DNA of 64,000 nt from Thamnaconus septentrionalis (GCA_009823395.1 CM020506.1:2903501-2967500), one strand, 5' to 3'; counted from the stretch's first letter, positions 29,527-41,731 are shown. Notes: generated by a model not told the origin, from the letters alone. Made by a program: numbers and translations.

Positions 29527-30936
29527 TCATGACACCCAGCTCAGGTTCTCCCTGGTCACACAGATGTTGCCTTGTGATATCCTCAGTGGGAGCTCACCCA
29601 GTGTGCCGATGCACGGAAACACTTTCTTTGTGAAAGTGTGCGTGAAGGTGTGAATGTGTATGTTGGCGTCAGGATCCGTGAACGACAGCTTCCCGCCACT
29701 CCAGTCCAGGTAAACTCGGATCCTTTGCAGCTTCTTCTTCACTCGCAGGACGACGGGCTGATTCCCAAGCAAGCGTGCGGTGTAGCGGTCGTTGTAGAAC
29801 TCTATTTGCCAGAACCTGGTTTGTTGACCTTTCTTCTTGTGGACTGTCTCGGCCACGCCAACAAACCAGGCTCGGTTGTCTCCGACGTTGACCTCCCAGG
29901 TGTGGAGGCCCGAGGTGAAGCCTTCCCAGCCCCAGACTGAGCGATGGGAGTTGATCCTCTCGGGGTTCTGCGGCAGCCTCTGCTTCTCCCCGTGTGTCAT
30001 CGTGGTCAGGTCATCAGACAGAGTGAATTCTGGGTTGGCAGTGTTGGGATCCAAAATCACAGGCGTGTAAGAGACCAGCTCCTTCATCTTGTTCCAGATG
30101 TGGAAGCTCAGGTTCCCCAAGTGTTTGGCGACGTCTATCAGCGCTCCTGACACCAGCTTGGGTTCTTCCAGCAGGGGGCACTGCTGGACTCTTTTCACTG
30201 TGGCCTTGTAGTTCAACATGAAGGACACGTCTTCCGCACTGATCTCCTCCTCTGAGGCCTTGATTGCATCCGAAAGGGCTGCAATGTCTCCGCTCAGAGT
30301 CCTGGTGAGCTCCTTCATCCTCTGAGTCTTCAGGCCCTCTTCCTTTCTCAGAGCAGTGATCCTGGCCTCCTCTTCTTCCTCCAGAAACTGGTGGAATCTC
30401 CTGAAGTGCTCCTGGATGTGCTCCTCTGTGCACCGGGCCTGGAGCTTTATGTATTCTGCAGTGTGACTAAAGTGCTCTTGGACTTGTTGGAAGAGTTTGA
30501 GTGTCTCTTGTAAGGGCTCGCGGTGTTTCTGGAGCTCCTGCCTGTGATGCTCTGCAACTTCATTGATGGGTCTGAATTTGTGGTGGCTGTGGGCTTTTGA
30601 GTCTCTGCAGATGAGACACACTGGCTGCTGGTGGTCCAGGCAGAAGAGTTTGAGCTTCTCAGAGTGCAGACTGCACACAGCCTGATGTCCTGCTCGGGCT
30701 GTCTGGTCTTGCTCCAGCTGGAGGGTTTTACACAGGTTCTTTAGGGCGAGGTTACAGGGCGGATTACTCCTCGAAGATCTCCTCTTACAAACTGGACAGT
30801 CCTGTATCGATTTTCCTTTCCACCAGGCCTGCAGACATTCTTTGCAGAAGCTGTGGCTACACGACAGCACCACGGGATCTTTAAAAAGGTCCTGACACAC
30901 AGGACACACCAGATCCTCCATGCATCGCAAAGACAT
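29527..30936 (-). CDS. TRIM35-like E3 ubiquitin ligase (RING, B-box, coiled coil, PRY-SPRY)
   Basis: A single coding exon of 469 residues. The RING finger (about residues 11-52) has CPVCQDLFKDPVVLSCSHSF and CPVCKRR. A B-box 2 (about 87-125) has CSLHSEKLKLFCLDHQQPVC. A Glu-rich coiled coil spans about 130-265. A C-terminal PRY-SPRY (about 290-465) has LDPNTANP, SGLHTWEVNVG, WFVGVAE and VYLDWSGGKLSF. This is the class-IV TRIM layout of TRIM35, TRIM39 and A33-type fish proteins; the RING transfers ubiquitin and the SPRY selects targets. The start is taken at MSLRCMED because the acceptor tcattcatag lies 5 bp before it; a longer frame to 30963 would run into the intron. Many fish TRIMs of this class act in antiviral signalling, but nothing here shows the target. 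Exact orthology is not resolved. Confidence 0.85.
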   Translation of the reverse strand: MSLRCMEDLVCPVCQDLFKDPVVLSCSHSFCKECLQAWWKGKSIQDCPVCKRRSSRSNPPCNLALKNLCKTLQLEQDQTARAGHQAVCSLHSEKLKLFCLDHQQPVCLICRDSKAHSHHKFRPINEVAEHHRQELQKHREPLQETLKLFQQVQEHFSHTAEYIKLQARCTEEHIQEHFRRFHQFLEEEEEARITALRKEEGLKTQRMKELTRTLSGDIAALSDAIKASEEEISAEDVSFMLNYKATVKRVQQCPLLEEPKLVSGALIDVAKHLGNLSFHIWNKMKELVSYTPVILDPNTANPEFTLSDDLTTMTHGEKQRLPQNPERINSHRSVWGWEGFTSGLHTWEVNVGDNRAWFVGVAETVHKKKGQQTRFWQIEFYNDRYTARLLGNQPVVLRVKKKLQRIRVYLDWSGGKLSFTDPDANIHIHTFTHTFTKKVFPCIGTLGELPLRISQGNICVTRENLSWVS

Positions 30937-31018
30937 CCTCACTATGAATGAGGCAAAACACAATGGCGCCGTGCGAAAAAGAAAGTCATCCGTGACTGTG
31001 TACAGAGTTTCTTTGTAC

Positions 31019-31211
31019 CTGTTTCCTGTCCTCTCACATTCACACTGTGGTATTTAGTTCCTCCACTGGTTCCAAAATCTTCAGACTCTCCTTCCCTTTG
31101 GAAAAAAGTATGCCCAAGCACAGATTCCTCTTTGACTCTCTCCGTCTCTCTGTGTGCGGGTAAAACCGTTTCCTTATTTTTGTCAGGTGAGCAGGAGGCG
31201 GAGTCAGTCAT
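31019..31211 (-). other. TRIM gene 5' UTR exon (candidate)
   Basis: On the minus strand the donor AACAG|GTACAAAG at 31019/31018 pairs with the acceptor at 30943-30942. This gives a 76-bp intron between a non-coding exon and the coding exon. The upstream limit is arbitrary. Confidence 0.5.
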
Positions 31212-32908
31212 CTATGATTTACTGGAAAGCACTGAACAAGATGTTAGGGGAATACCTGGATCAGAATGTCTTAAATATCTCTGGTTGTAAACGACTGTAA
31301 ACTGCCGTCCAATGAGTTTGAACTTAAAAAGGCATTTTTGGAGCTTAATTTACTCATTTCTGAATTAAAAAGTTGCAGTGTTCGTCCTCTTGCTTCCTCC
31401 CACAATCACAAAAAAACACACAAAAAAGAATCATACATGTGAGGTAAACTGGGAACTTTAAATTGTCCAAGGTGTGTGTGTTTGTTGAGTGTTTGACTTT
31501 TCTGCAATTAACTGACTAGCCGGGTGTAACAGCTGTGCAATAAGTGAATGAAAGAAGTACCATAGATTTTGCTTCCAATTTTCAAGGTTCATAAATCCAG
31601 AATCAAAAATGTGATTACAAGCTCAGAAGTTCAGTGCTTGCTACACCAGAGGCTGCCAAGGAACTTCAGGTAAACTGTGCTGATTCACGGGAAGTTGTTG
31701 TGAAAGGGGAGGATGTGGCTCAGATTTCTTTTGCAGTTGGTGCAGTGCACAACTAGGACATATTGTGGTTAAATGATTTTGTTTTCACGGTATCTCCTTT
31801 AAATGAAGTTGAAGCAAAGTTTTTTTTTTTTTTTTAATTGAAAATAAGGTGACAATTCCTACATGAAATTTTATTTTTTTAAAGGTCCTGTCTGTGAACT
31901 CCATAGGAACTGAACTTTACTATTTCTGCTTTTCACCAAGTGTTAACTGAAACACACAGTTATGATATTAGCTTGGTGGAGATTTGTGACATCACAGAGG
32001 GCAGAGATACCTCTCCAAGACTAATGACAAATGTTGCTTCTCCCCCTCTTTTTCCATCTCCTTCAAAATATGTGAAAATGCCCAACAAGGTATGGCCACA
32101 GTAAACATCGCCACAAACAATACATTACAGGAAACTGTTGCCATCCGTGCAAATGTTTTGTGGTTTAAAAAATGCCAACTGTGCTGAAAACAAGCTGTGA
32201 CTGTGCATGAATGCATTCTGTGCGACTGTTTGGCCTTAACAGCAAGAGTGCAGTCTCTCGAGGCATATACAGTGCTTCCCACGACGTCTCCAGAACTCCG
32301 CCTCCCTGGACTTAGCAGGTATGTTGTAAAGGTTCATGTTTCCTCCCGCCCCTCACCTGCTGCCTGAGGCTGTGGTGGGGGTGGCAGTGGTTCCAGTTGA
32401 GGAGAGCCAGCAGTGTTTGGGGCCTCTTTTGTGTTTGCTACTGCAAAACATGTTGAGCTGATCTAGCCAGTTTCCCACCCCCACCCCAATCTGTTAAAGA
32501 TTATAGTAACTGTTGCTCCTGGTGGCTTCAAAGGGGAAAAAAACTGATCCAAATGCAACATGATTAAAAAATAAATAAAGCTTAAAAAGCAACAGTTTGT
32601 TAGTAGCACGGTGAGAATGTTGATGAGAACAACCATGAATGCGGCCACCAAATAACTCAGTTTCCACTAATTCATCTGTGAATATTGTTCCTTCAATAAT
32701 TTAATGATGGTTGTCTTAAGATGTTATTAACTCAATTCTGTATGAAGATTATTATGGTTTAAAATAAAGATACCAAAGAAAGCATCCAAAAAATTTGAAA
32801 AAAACAAACAAAATTAGTCTAGTGTACTCTAGTGGGCTATTTTGCCAGATTCCTGTTGGTTGCATATGTCTGATCTGCAACAGACCGTCATCTCACTGTC
32901 TGTCTCTT

Positions 32909-32958
<50 letters not shown>

Positions 32959-33110
32959 CTGTCAAACTCAAACATGCAACAGGAAGACAGTCTGAGGGCG
33001 GGGACTTGCTTTGTGGTTTGTGTGTGTTTTTGCCTGTGTGTGTGTGTCTTGGGCTGTCTTGCTATTGGGTGGCTTGCGAGCAATCCCACCTTTGCGTCGT
33101 CAACCAGCGG
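31212..33110. other. Intergenic spacer
   Basis: AT-rich region between the divergent TRIM and DNase-like genes. It contains a (CA)n tract at 32919-32957 and no recognised gene. Confidence 0.6.
32919..32957. repeat. (CA)n microsatellite
   Basis: About 20 uninterrupted AC units. Confidence 0.95.
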
Positions 33111-33129
33111 AGGTTTTGTCTTTTAAAAA

Positions 33130-33253
33130 AGGAGAGCAAAGGTCCAAACACATTTACTGTCCCTCTTCTCCTGCACTTTATTTTTAATATTCTTCTTTCC
33201 TGGTGAAAAGGAAGCAGCAGCAGCAGCAGCAGCAGATTTTCTTATTTCGACAG
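33130..33253 (+). other. Candidate 5' UTR exon of the DNase-like gene, with (GCA)8
   Basis: A strong donor GACAG|GTGAGAA at 33253/33254 closes a stretch that has no ATG and carries eight GCA triplets (about 33211-33236). A TTTTAAAAAA TATA-like run lies near 33121. The next plus-strand acceptor with a start codon is ctccctgcag|ccaacATG at 37274, so this is inferred to be its untranslated first exon. Confidence 0.4.
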
Positions 33254-36200
33254 GTGAGAAAACGCTTCAGTTCTTTGCTCTTGCTGTGTAAATACCTGGG
33301 AGGCTTTATGGAACTCAAGACAATAGGAAAGCACTTCACACATGTGTTGGCTTATAGCTAAAGTTCTGCAGTGTAGATCATGGGAGAGTCTTGGTCGTGG
33401 TGCAGAGCACTGTAGAGTGCTTCTGAAGGACCACACTTCTTTTGGTGACAAGGTACCATTTCCTCTGTTTTTGCCACTGCGGCTTTTCATTGGTACATTA
33501 TGCAAATTGTAGATTTTTGTAGATTCGGAAATTTAAGGATTTACAATTTTCTGCTGTAAAAAAAAAAAAAAAAAAAGGAAAAGTGTGACTTGTCATTGTG
33601 AGCCGAGAGTCAGACTTGCTCTCTGTTCTCGTCAAGGTGTCGAAACCTTGCATGTCAACTGGTTGCGTGTCAAGCATTACATCTGAACAAGCAAACACTG
33701 TAACTGCAAATTACTTTAGGCTTTGACACCACCACAAAGCGGTGGGCGTACATCCTTGAGAAACAGTCGTAAGAGCTCAGGGATGCAGATGACTTATAGG
33801 ATGCCTCGCAGGTCACCTGATGAAAACACGCCAGGAAATGTTTTTCGGAAAGTGGCTCACATGTGGGATGGTTGCTATACATCCAAGACAGAATGTATAG
33901 GGTATAGTTCATAGAATGTCTATAGATGAGGAGGGCAAGGGGTAACCTGTACTACTGAAGCAAAATAAAAGACGCATAGATGGCCGGAAGTCTATTATAG
34001 GATATTGGACTTCTAAGGCTGTTAACAGGTCACCTGGAAGTAGAAGACACGCTCAGTGGAAGTGGAGCCAGAGCCTCATTTCTTTGTAGTGCCCACAGGT
34101 GTTGCTTAAACGTTTATGGTGATTAATGTTGTTCAGCTATTTAAGCCTCTGTTCATGTAAACATTGACTTTTTTGGCACAGAGCCAGCCAGCTTCATCAC
34201 CTGCAATTTACTCACATTTAACTGTCAGTACCAAATAACCCCAGACACAGAAAAAACAACAGGTAAAGCCAATATGAAATATTGCCTGCTGCAATTAGAG
34301 AACAACAAGCAGCAACGAAATGAAAACGAGCATTTCTGGAACTCCAGGGTTGCTTTGCATGGAGTGCAGAAGAAAGCGGTGAAAGATGGTTGCATGTGAT
34401 TTAAATATCAAATGAATTCAACCACCATCTCACACAGGTGGCTCCAGATTATTTGTGTTGCGGGCAAAACTTTGCATTCAGCTCTTTCGCAATCTAAATA
34501 AAATGGTTATGGCCTTAATTTGGCCTGATGGAAACATTAGACAGCCACACAAGGCACAGCTGTCGGCTGCACTTTCTGAACATGTTAGAGCTGTTAGATT
34601 GTTTAGCTGCTTTCCAGCCCCTACCTCCCGTAGGACGTCTGTATCACATAGCAGTGTTCCCTAGACAGCGAGTGTCCCGGGGAGGCACTGAGAATGTGAT
34701 CATTTGTGATCATTCTGTACTGCAAGGTGGTCCAACCTACCTGTACCTCCTGTACTTGTACTTACTCTGACAACTTTTACACTATGAAGCAGATGGTACA
34801 ATATTTATTTTTTTTCTCCTGCGTTAAACTCTTCTTTTCTCACTTCCCCTTGTTACTGACAGTGATACTGGTACTGGTACTGCGCCTCTCAAGTACACAT
34901 GTGACGTGTAAATTTCCCAGAACCGAAACAGTCTACCAGGCAGCGGACAGGACAAAGCTTGTTTGGAGATAATCTGCCATTTCAGAGGTGGCAGCGTTTC
35001 TGAACATGAATGTGCTGGGATTTGCTGCTTTTTGTGTCTGTTGGCAAGACGTCTCTGTCAGCGGCGGCACGTGATCGAATCAACGGGGGGATGAAACCAG
35101 TCAAACAGCTTTCTGTGCCACATGACCAAAAATCTACATCTCTGGGCTGCCTGATGTGTTACCACGACATGAAAACCCAAGAGAGGTTGTTTGGAGAGAG
35201 AACCTGTATCATCAAGGTTGATGTTAGCCTAGCCTTAGCTTAGTCTGAGATGAACTGGTCACTGTAGGCAATGCTAAGACTAAATGAACTTAAGGGAGAA
35301 AGATGGAACATGGAATGGTTATAGTGGGACATTGACTAGTAAGGTGCTTGGTTAGTTATATAGCTTACTGGCACACAGCACCTTGACTTGCTAACGCTAA
35401 ACTTAAACATTGCTTTCGACAGCTCGTCTCATCATCGTCTTTATTTGGCTTCTGACTCTCAAACAGCTGCTTGGTTGTAAAATAATCTTTACCGTACACA
35501 GCATCACTGCAAAACTTGTGTGCTGAAATATGAGCCAGCAGAGCTACGTCCGGTTCCACTGATGCGCTAGTTAGCAGAGCAGCGGGTGAGAGAGAGACTG
35601 CTTTGGCTGTGTACAGTCATCAGCCACTTTATTAGGTACAGCTCGAGGGTGTGATGATGCAGTGGTACTTTAAGTGGGAGCAGTCAAGTCTAAGAGAAAT
35701 AATTGAGCGTCCACTGGACAATGTGGACAACCTGCAAGATAAAAAAAATGAATTAGTCTTGTGTCTTCCAGCAGCAGTGAGGCTCCTTACTGTCTCAGTC
35801 AGATTACATCACATTGTATCTGCTGGCGTCCATTTCGGCCTTTGATTAAAAAAAATCAACAACATGCTCAATTTGAGAATTAAAAATGTATGCAATGCAG
35901 AGCCTGACTCTCTCCAGACTCTGTAGACCATGTCACCACTGAGGCGACATGTCCTCACAGTCGTCCTTCTGTAACGTTGAGCAGATTTGCATATAGCGGC
36001 TGTGACTATAGGACGAGGAAACATGTTCGGGGCGGACGGCGTGTCACCACAGGAATGTTAACAACTCGTAATTGCTGCTGTCGTTCGCGCCTCTTTTTGC
36101 CACCCAGGGGACAGTGACTGGCCCAGTCTGAATATGAAAATGTGAGCGGAAAGGTGGTTTGTCCTCTCCGGGTCGGTGGGGCTGCCCCGCCGACCCGACC

Positions 36201-37273
36201 CCGGATAAGCGGATGAAGAAGAAGAAGAAGACCGGAGCTTTTCAAGGTGGATGCACAAGAATCTAGGGTTGGAACGTCAGCTGTGAAGCTGTCTTTGACA
36301 GAATAACTCCAGCAGTTTTATTGCGAGTCCAAACTTCAGCAACGACATTCAAGTTATTTAATTTAGCCAGGAAAACTAAACACAAGCAAGACAACTGAGG
36401 ATTTTGTTGTTTTCCTTTTGAAAAAAAGGCATTTGTTTTTCTGTCTTTGCTTTGAAAATCTTTTTTTCAATTTATAATTTAAATCCTACTCATCACGACT
36501 TCTGCATGTGTGTTATTGTGTGTTAAAAACAGACTACCCGAAAAACTTCAGTAGTTTTGTCATGGGTTTAGCTCCTTGCATACAGTGCTCATGCAGGAAT
36601 GAGGTGTGGTGACGGAACAAAATAACAAAGAAAAGAAAACATAGAAATGAAAATACAACACTGTAAACACTCTGAAGTTGCGTTGTTGTTTTGCTTTTGC
36701 TTCCTCACTTGCGTTTGCGTTTTTCTTTCAGAAGAAAGGAAACCAATATGCCTTTTCGCAATATTTCCTTTATCGCAATCATTTCTTAAAATGTTTTAAT
36801 TTGCCTGCTTTCATTTCATAATTTAACATGACAACGTCTCAGATTTAAAAAAAAAAAAAGAAGAAATTTCTATATTACTTGCACAAAATTTCTCTCTTCA
36901 GCTGTGACCTTTCTGTCACTTCCTTATCCTCAGGTCTCCCTTCCAATGACCGAGTTCTTCTTCTGTGAATCTTTTTGAACTATTCTCTCGTTTATGTCAC
37001 TCATAATGCTGACATTTGATTTGATCGGCTCCGTGAACATCGGTCATGGTAAAATCCTCAGTCTCTCACGTGGCCCGAGGCAGAGGAGCAGACAGGCTGA
37101 CAGGCTTTTATCGGGGAATGGCTGCATGTCAAACAGCAAACACACACACACACAAACAAGCTCGTCTGATGAATGTCTGCACACAAATACCATACGTGCC
37201 TGTGCACGTCACATATGGACTCGTTAACACGGCAGTAACTTTGTTCCTGCCTCTGTCTTTGCTCTCCCTGCAG
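33254..37273. other. Candidate first intron of the DNase-like gene
   Basis: A 4-kb AT-rich stretch. At about 36155-36235 there is a GC-rich hairpin-like block (ggtcggtggggc/gccgacccgacc) followed by ccggataagcggatgaagaa, the classic tail of fish L2/SINE elements. No coding exon was recognised. Confidence 0.5.
36155..36235 (+). mobile_element. SINE/L2-type 3' tail remnant
   Basis: The block cgacccgaccccggataagc plus ggatgaagaagaagaag matches the usual GATAAGCGGAAGAAG tail of fish L2-mobilised elements. Only the 3' end is evident. Confidence 0.5.
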
Positions 37274-37278
37274 CCAAC

Positions 37279-40200
37279 ATGAAGGTCGCTGCATTTAATA
37301 TCCAGAAATTTGGAAGAAGCAAAGTAGCATCGCCAGATGTGTTGGAAATCCTTGTAAAGGTAACACAAACACACGCTTTGTAAGGCAGCTGCCCCATGAG
37401 CCCTGGTCCACGTTTGGACACATTATTTGTTTTCTCTGGGTTTTTTTTCTAAAAAGATTCATCACTTTCATTCAGAAGAGCCACATGACAAAATCATTCA
37501 ATTCTTGTTGGCACAAACAGGAACAAGTATACAGCGGCCAGACTGTTGAAAGTTACTCATAAAGACGTAGCGCAGTGCAGTGACACAAAAGCTATGCATA
37601 CACGTAACCAGTGAGATCAAAGATAATCTATCAGATTAAAGTGGGATCACATTCCTTAGAATCTCTCTTACGCTTCAGGTGGCTGCGGACAGCTTTAGTT
37701 GACAGCCTCAAGCTAGGCTAAATACTTTAAACACTGGAAATATTTTAAGATAATGTAGAGGAAAATAAAGGAAATAAAGGAAATAATGTTAAAAATCATG
37801 CAAATTCTCCTCAGTTATAGAGAAGTTTCAAAGTAAAGTAAAGTAAACCCTCAGCGCGGCTCGCTTGCTGTCACTAAACTCTGTCCCTCCCTATCGCCCC
37901 CTGCAGATTGTGTGCCGGTATGACATCATCGTCATCCTAGAGGTGGTGGACATCAGTGGTGAGTCTGTGAGAATCTTCCTGGACGCGCTGAACAAGTGAG
38001 CCTCAGTGACCATAACACTGACAACAAGTCATACCAGGATGTGTGCCGCAACAGTCACTACCAACCCTGTTTGTCCCGTTGGTTGCTTCAGGTTTGACAG
38101 CAATCACCACTACACTCTGAAGATAAGCTCTCGCCTGGGTCGGAATGCCTACAAGGAGCAGTTCATGTTCCTGTACAGGTGAGCCTCCACTTGCACCAGA
38201 AGAAGAGCTTCTCAGCACATGGAGCGGCCGCTCGCGTATCACTGACAGTCAACTGAAGGTTAATGGAAAGTCATTTTTTTAAGCTCTTGTTTTGTTTGAG
38301 CTGTTATTAAGGTCTTATTAAGAATTATTAAGGACAAATTAAGGCCTGCCTGATCCACACTGTTGCCTGTGTCCCATGACATCACATCATCACGTTCTTG
38401 CTGTTTTAAATCGCAGTGTTCAGCACAGTTCAGTCAAGCAACACAAAGCACCTTGCTTGGTACTTCAACATGTTGGCGCTTCTGCAGTCAGACACTGAAC
38501 CACTGCTGGTTCTTTGGAATTCTCTGATGTGCTCTGCTTATGCAAACCTCACTCCGGCAAACAACAGTGTGCCTGCTAGCCGCGTCGGAATGTGTGGACG
38601 GAGCCTTTCACTTCACGCGTTTTTCTCGGATTGTTTGTCCTGCATCGGGCCCTAGACAGGTTTGGATAAGCAAAACATGGTTGTGGTGTTGAGCTGGGTG
38701 AGGTTCACTTGCCCAATAACAAATTGACGGGCCGGATATAAACTTAGTCAATATTTGAATTGGCTGACGGGACGTTATCATGTTGTCGCTAAACATGGAG
38801 GCAAAACGGCTCTTAGATCCTTGTTTACACTGACACACACCTGCTTTGCTCTTTGGTTTGTGTGTAGAGACGACATGGTGGACCTGGTGGGCTCCTATCA
38901 ATTTGATGACCAGATGACCGAGAGAGGAGATGTTTTCGCGCGGGATCCTTACATCCTGCGCTTCAGATGTCTGAACACAGGTGGAAGACACAATTTCTCA
39001 GTGGAAGGGGAATTTCTCTCAGTGCCCCATTCCAAATGAGGAAGCATGCCATTGCACAGTGAATCACATGTTTTTCGCATGACCACCACAGTGCTGAAGG
39101 ACCTGGTGATGATCCCCGTCCACACAAAACCAGATGACTCAGAGAACGAGCTGAATGAGCTCTATGACGTCTTCCTGAATGTCAAGAAGAAGTGGAGGAC
39201 GGATGTGAGGACCAGCAAAATCACTGACGATTGCCGTCTGGCAACACTGCGGCACCTACGAGACAAATAGATAAAGACAAACATAGGGTTGTTGAATGTA
39301 TGTGTGGTGAAACCCTTAGAGTAACTCGTTCTGCCTACTGCTGAAATTGAAATGTTGCGCAGTTCGTTACCAAGGTTCGAACCACACATAATCATTAGCT
39401 AGCAGCTGTCTCGTATTAGCTTGAGGAGTGTTAGCTAGCTGTGGTAACACGTGTTTCAAGCACTTTTAAAAGCAGCTTGCAGCATTAAACCATGAATGAC
39501 TTTAAGATGAGAAAACATCTTTCCCACCCTTCATACCTCACACGTTCTTCTTTCTTAGAGTTCTTATAAGCCTCAATCTTATGTTTGAATCTCTTACAAA
39601 CTGTCTTATGTCTCCTGTCTGTTTTAGAACGTGATGATTCTGGGCGACTTCAACGCAGACGGCCAGTATGTCTCCAAGAAGGACATGAAGACCATTCGCA
39701 TACGTAGCGACAAGAACTTCCACTGGCTGATCGCAGACGATGTCGACACCACAACAAGTCACCGCAACGACCACACCTATGACAGGTAGCATTGCCAGCT
39801 TTGCAGGGAAGAAGCTTTAAACATCTATGTCACTCCCAGTATATCTGTGAAGGTTCTCGGTTGTCCAGGTCAGCGTAGTCTTGAAGGTTAAGTCAACTGG
39901 ACTCATTTTTGGTAATTATTTGGTCTTATCTGAAAGGCTTCTTCTTCTTTCCAATTCTTTTCATAACCCAAGAAGTGTTTTGAATGAGAGAGGCAAACAT
40001 TACCTTTTTTGGTAACTTTTGCTATTGCTAACATAAGCTAACCACCTTTTGAGCAGAGCTATGAGCTAAATTGGTGATGCTCATCCAACTCTAAAATTAT
40101 AATACTGTTGCAAGCTGCTGTTGTTTGTTAATGTTCTAGAATCTGTCATGTTCCTGAATGCACCTTAAGTTGGTTAGGCATGTGAATGACTGAGAGAGAA

Positions 40201-41731
40201 AAGGGGGGCGGGACTGAGGTGAGTGAATGAGGAAGTCTGGGGCGTGAGTGTGGGTCGAGTCGGCGAGACGGAGAGCCAGAAACTGTTAGCGAAGTTTTAT
40301 TATTGGTTTGTGTTTGCCGTGGTTACGGACGACAGTAACCAGGGTCTACAAATAAAGCAGTCTGTTTCCCCAACTGCCCTCTTCTTCGCACCGCCTGGCA
40401 GATCGCTACAATACATACTAATATTTTGAATTAACCTTAATCTCCCCTCTTTTGGTTTTACCTGCTTGGGTAAAATGAACACTGTATGTCCTTGTCCAGG
40501 ATAGTGGTTTACGGAGATGACATGCTAAGGGCCATCGTACCGAACTCTGCCAGAACCTTCGATTTCCAGAAGATATTTGGACTCAGTTACGAGCAGGTCT
40601 GTAGATGTGCTTCTGCTGACACAGGATCTCAAAATGACAAACTAACTGTACTCCTGTAAGACCCTCTTGCTTTTACCATCCAATTTTAAGCAGAAAAAGA
40701 TATATAGATGTTGCCATATGTGAAAAAGGTTTTTACTCTCAACGAGAACCTTGTCAGGAATGTTTTGAGTGATGATGAGTTACAGTGAAATCTGTTGCTT
40801 TTAATAGGCAAATCAGCCAGCCGCCCGCACCCTCCCAGTCATATTTACCACTTACGCAATAGTTTAAATAGTTTCATGGTCAAATATGTATTTGTTTGTG
40901 TGGTTTTGCAAACTTAACATTAAAGAAGTGCCAATAATCCACAAAGACGTGCCTTTGGGACAGTGACATTGTGAAATAACTTCTAATTACACCATCTTAT
41001 CTCACTTTTGCCATTATTACCTGCACCATCGTGTTTTACTTGCAAGATGCCAAAGCCAGCCGCAGTCGTTCAAGATAATAAGAGTGACTTTACATGCCAA
41101 GGCATGTTTTGGAAGAGTCACAGAGATAAACACCCACATCAGTCTAAGACCCAATCTCTAATGGTACTGTTTTCAATAGACGAATGATAAATAAAGTATT
41201 GTTTCTAAATAGTTGAATGTGTTTATTTTCCAGACTCTGAAAGTGAGCGACCATTACCCCGTGGAGGTGGAGCTCAAGTCCCTTTCATATGTAGAGGGTA
41301 ACCCATTCACTGTGTGTCGCTTATCAGGCTGCTGCTTCTGCTGGTTCCAAAATAAAAGCTTCAAGTCTTGAGCAACTCAGTTGCCCCATGTCTTTTAGAA
41401 ATGAATTATAATCCATGCTAATGATAATAATGCTGATGGACAAAGAAGAAGCAGCAGTCGTTCTCTCTATGATTTGACGCTATGCTCTTCTCGGTGAAAA
41501 TGTGATCGACAGTTGTGCTGGTGTTGTTGGAGAATTCAGAAGGTTGTGTTGTTTGTCCGAGCAGATCAGGAAGAGCAGGTCCCGGCACTGCCGCCTGGGA
41601 TGGTGGCCGTGGACACGGACCTGATGGAGCTGAAGAGAGGAAACCTGCTGCTGGAGAGGGAGAAGCTCGGCCTTGAGATCCAGATCCTGCGGGCCAAGAT
41701 GGCCAAGCTGAACCAGGTGGATGTAGTTTGA
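37279..41731 (+). CDS. DNase I-family endonuclease (DNase1L4/1L3-like) without signal peptide, with C-terminal helical tail
   Basis: Nine coding exons: 37279-37359, 37907-37995, 38092-38178, 38868-38980, 39092-39204, 39628-39785, 40500-40596, 41234-41297, 41565-41731. Total 969 bp, 322 residues, phases consistent. The protein starts MKVAAFNIQKFG at what is the mature N-terminus of secreted DNases, so no signal peptide is encoded. Catalytic residues fall at or within one position of mature bovine DNase I numbering: E39 (ILEVVD), E79 (YKEQ), H134 (IPVHTKP), D168 and N170 (LGDFNAD), D213 (TYDRI), H253 (SDHYPVEVEL). The Cys pair of the structural disulfide (173/209) is replaced by G173 and D209, fitting a cytosolic or nuclear enzyme. 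It resembles fish dnase1l4 most and human DNASE1L1/1L3 next. The last exon adds about 55 residues including LKRGNLLLEREKLGLEIQIL, a charged amphipathic helix foreign to the family. The start follows an acceptor by 5 bp. Confidence 0.85.

Noticed and set aside
30937..30963. A start of the TRIM frame nine codons further upstream
   Set aside because: The acceptor tcattcatag ends at 30942, so this part is probably intron; MSLRCMED gives the usual short leader before the RING.
35615..35645. End of a DNA transposon (catcagccactttattaggt)
   Set aside because: The motif looks like a common fish repeat end, but no second end or body was recognised.
37279..41297. Straight DNASE1L3 orthologue
   Set aside because: No signal peptide and no 173/209 disulfide; motifs such as LNELYDVFL are nearer DNASE1L1 and fish dnase1l4, so only the broader family is claimed.
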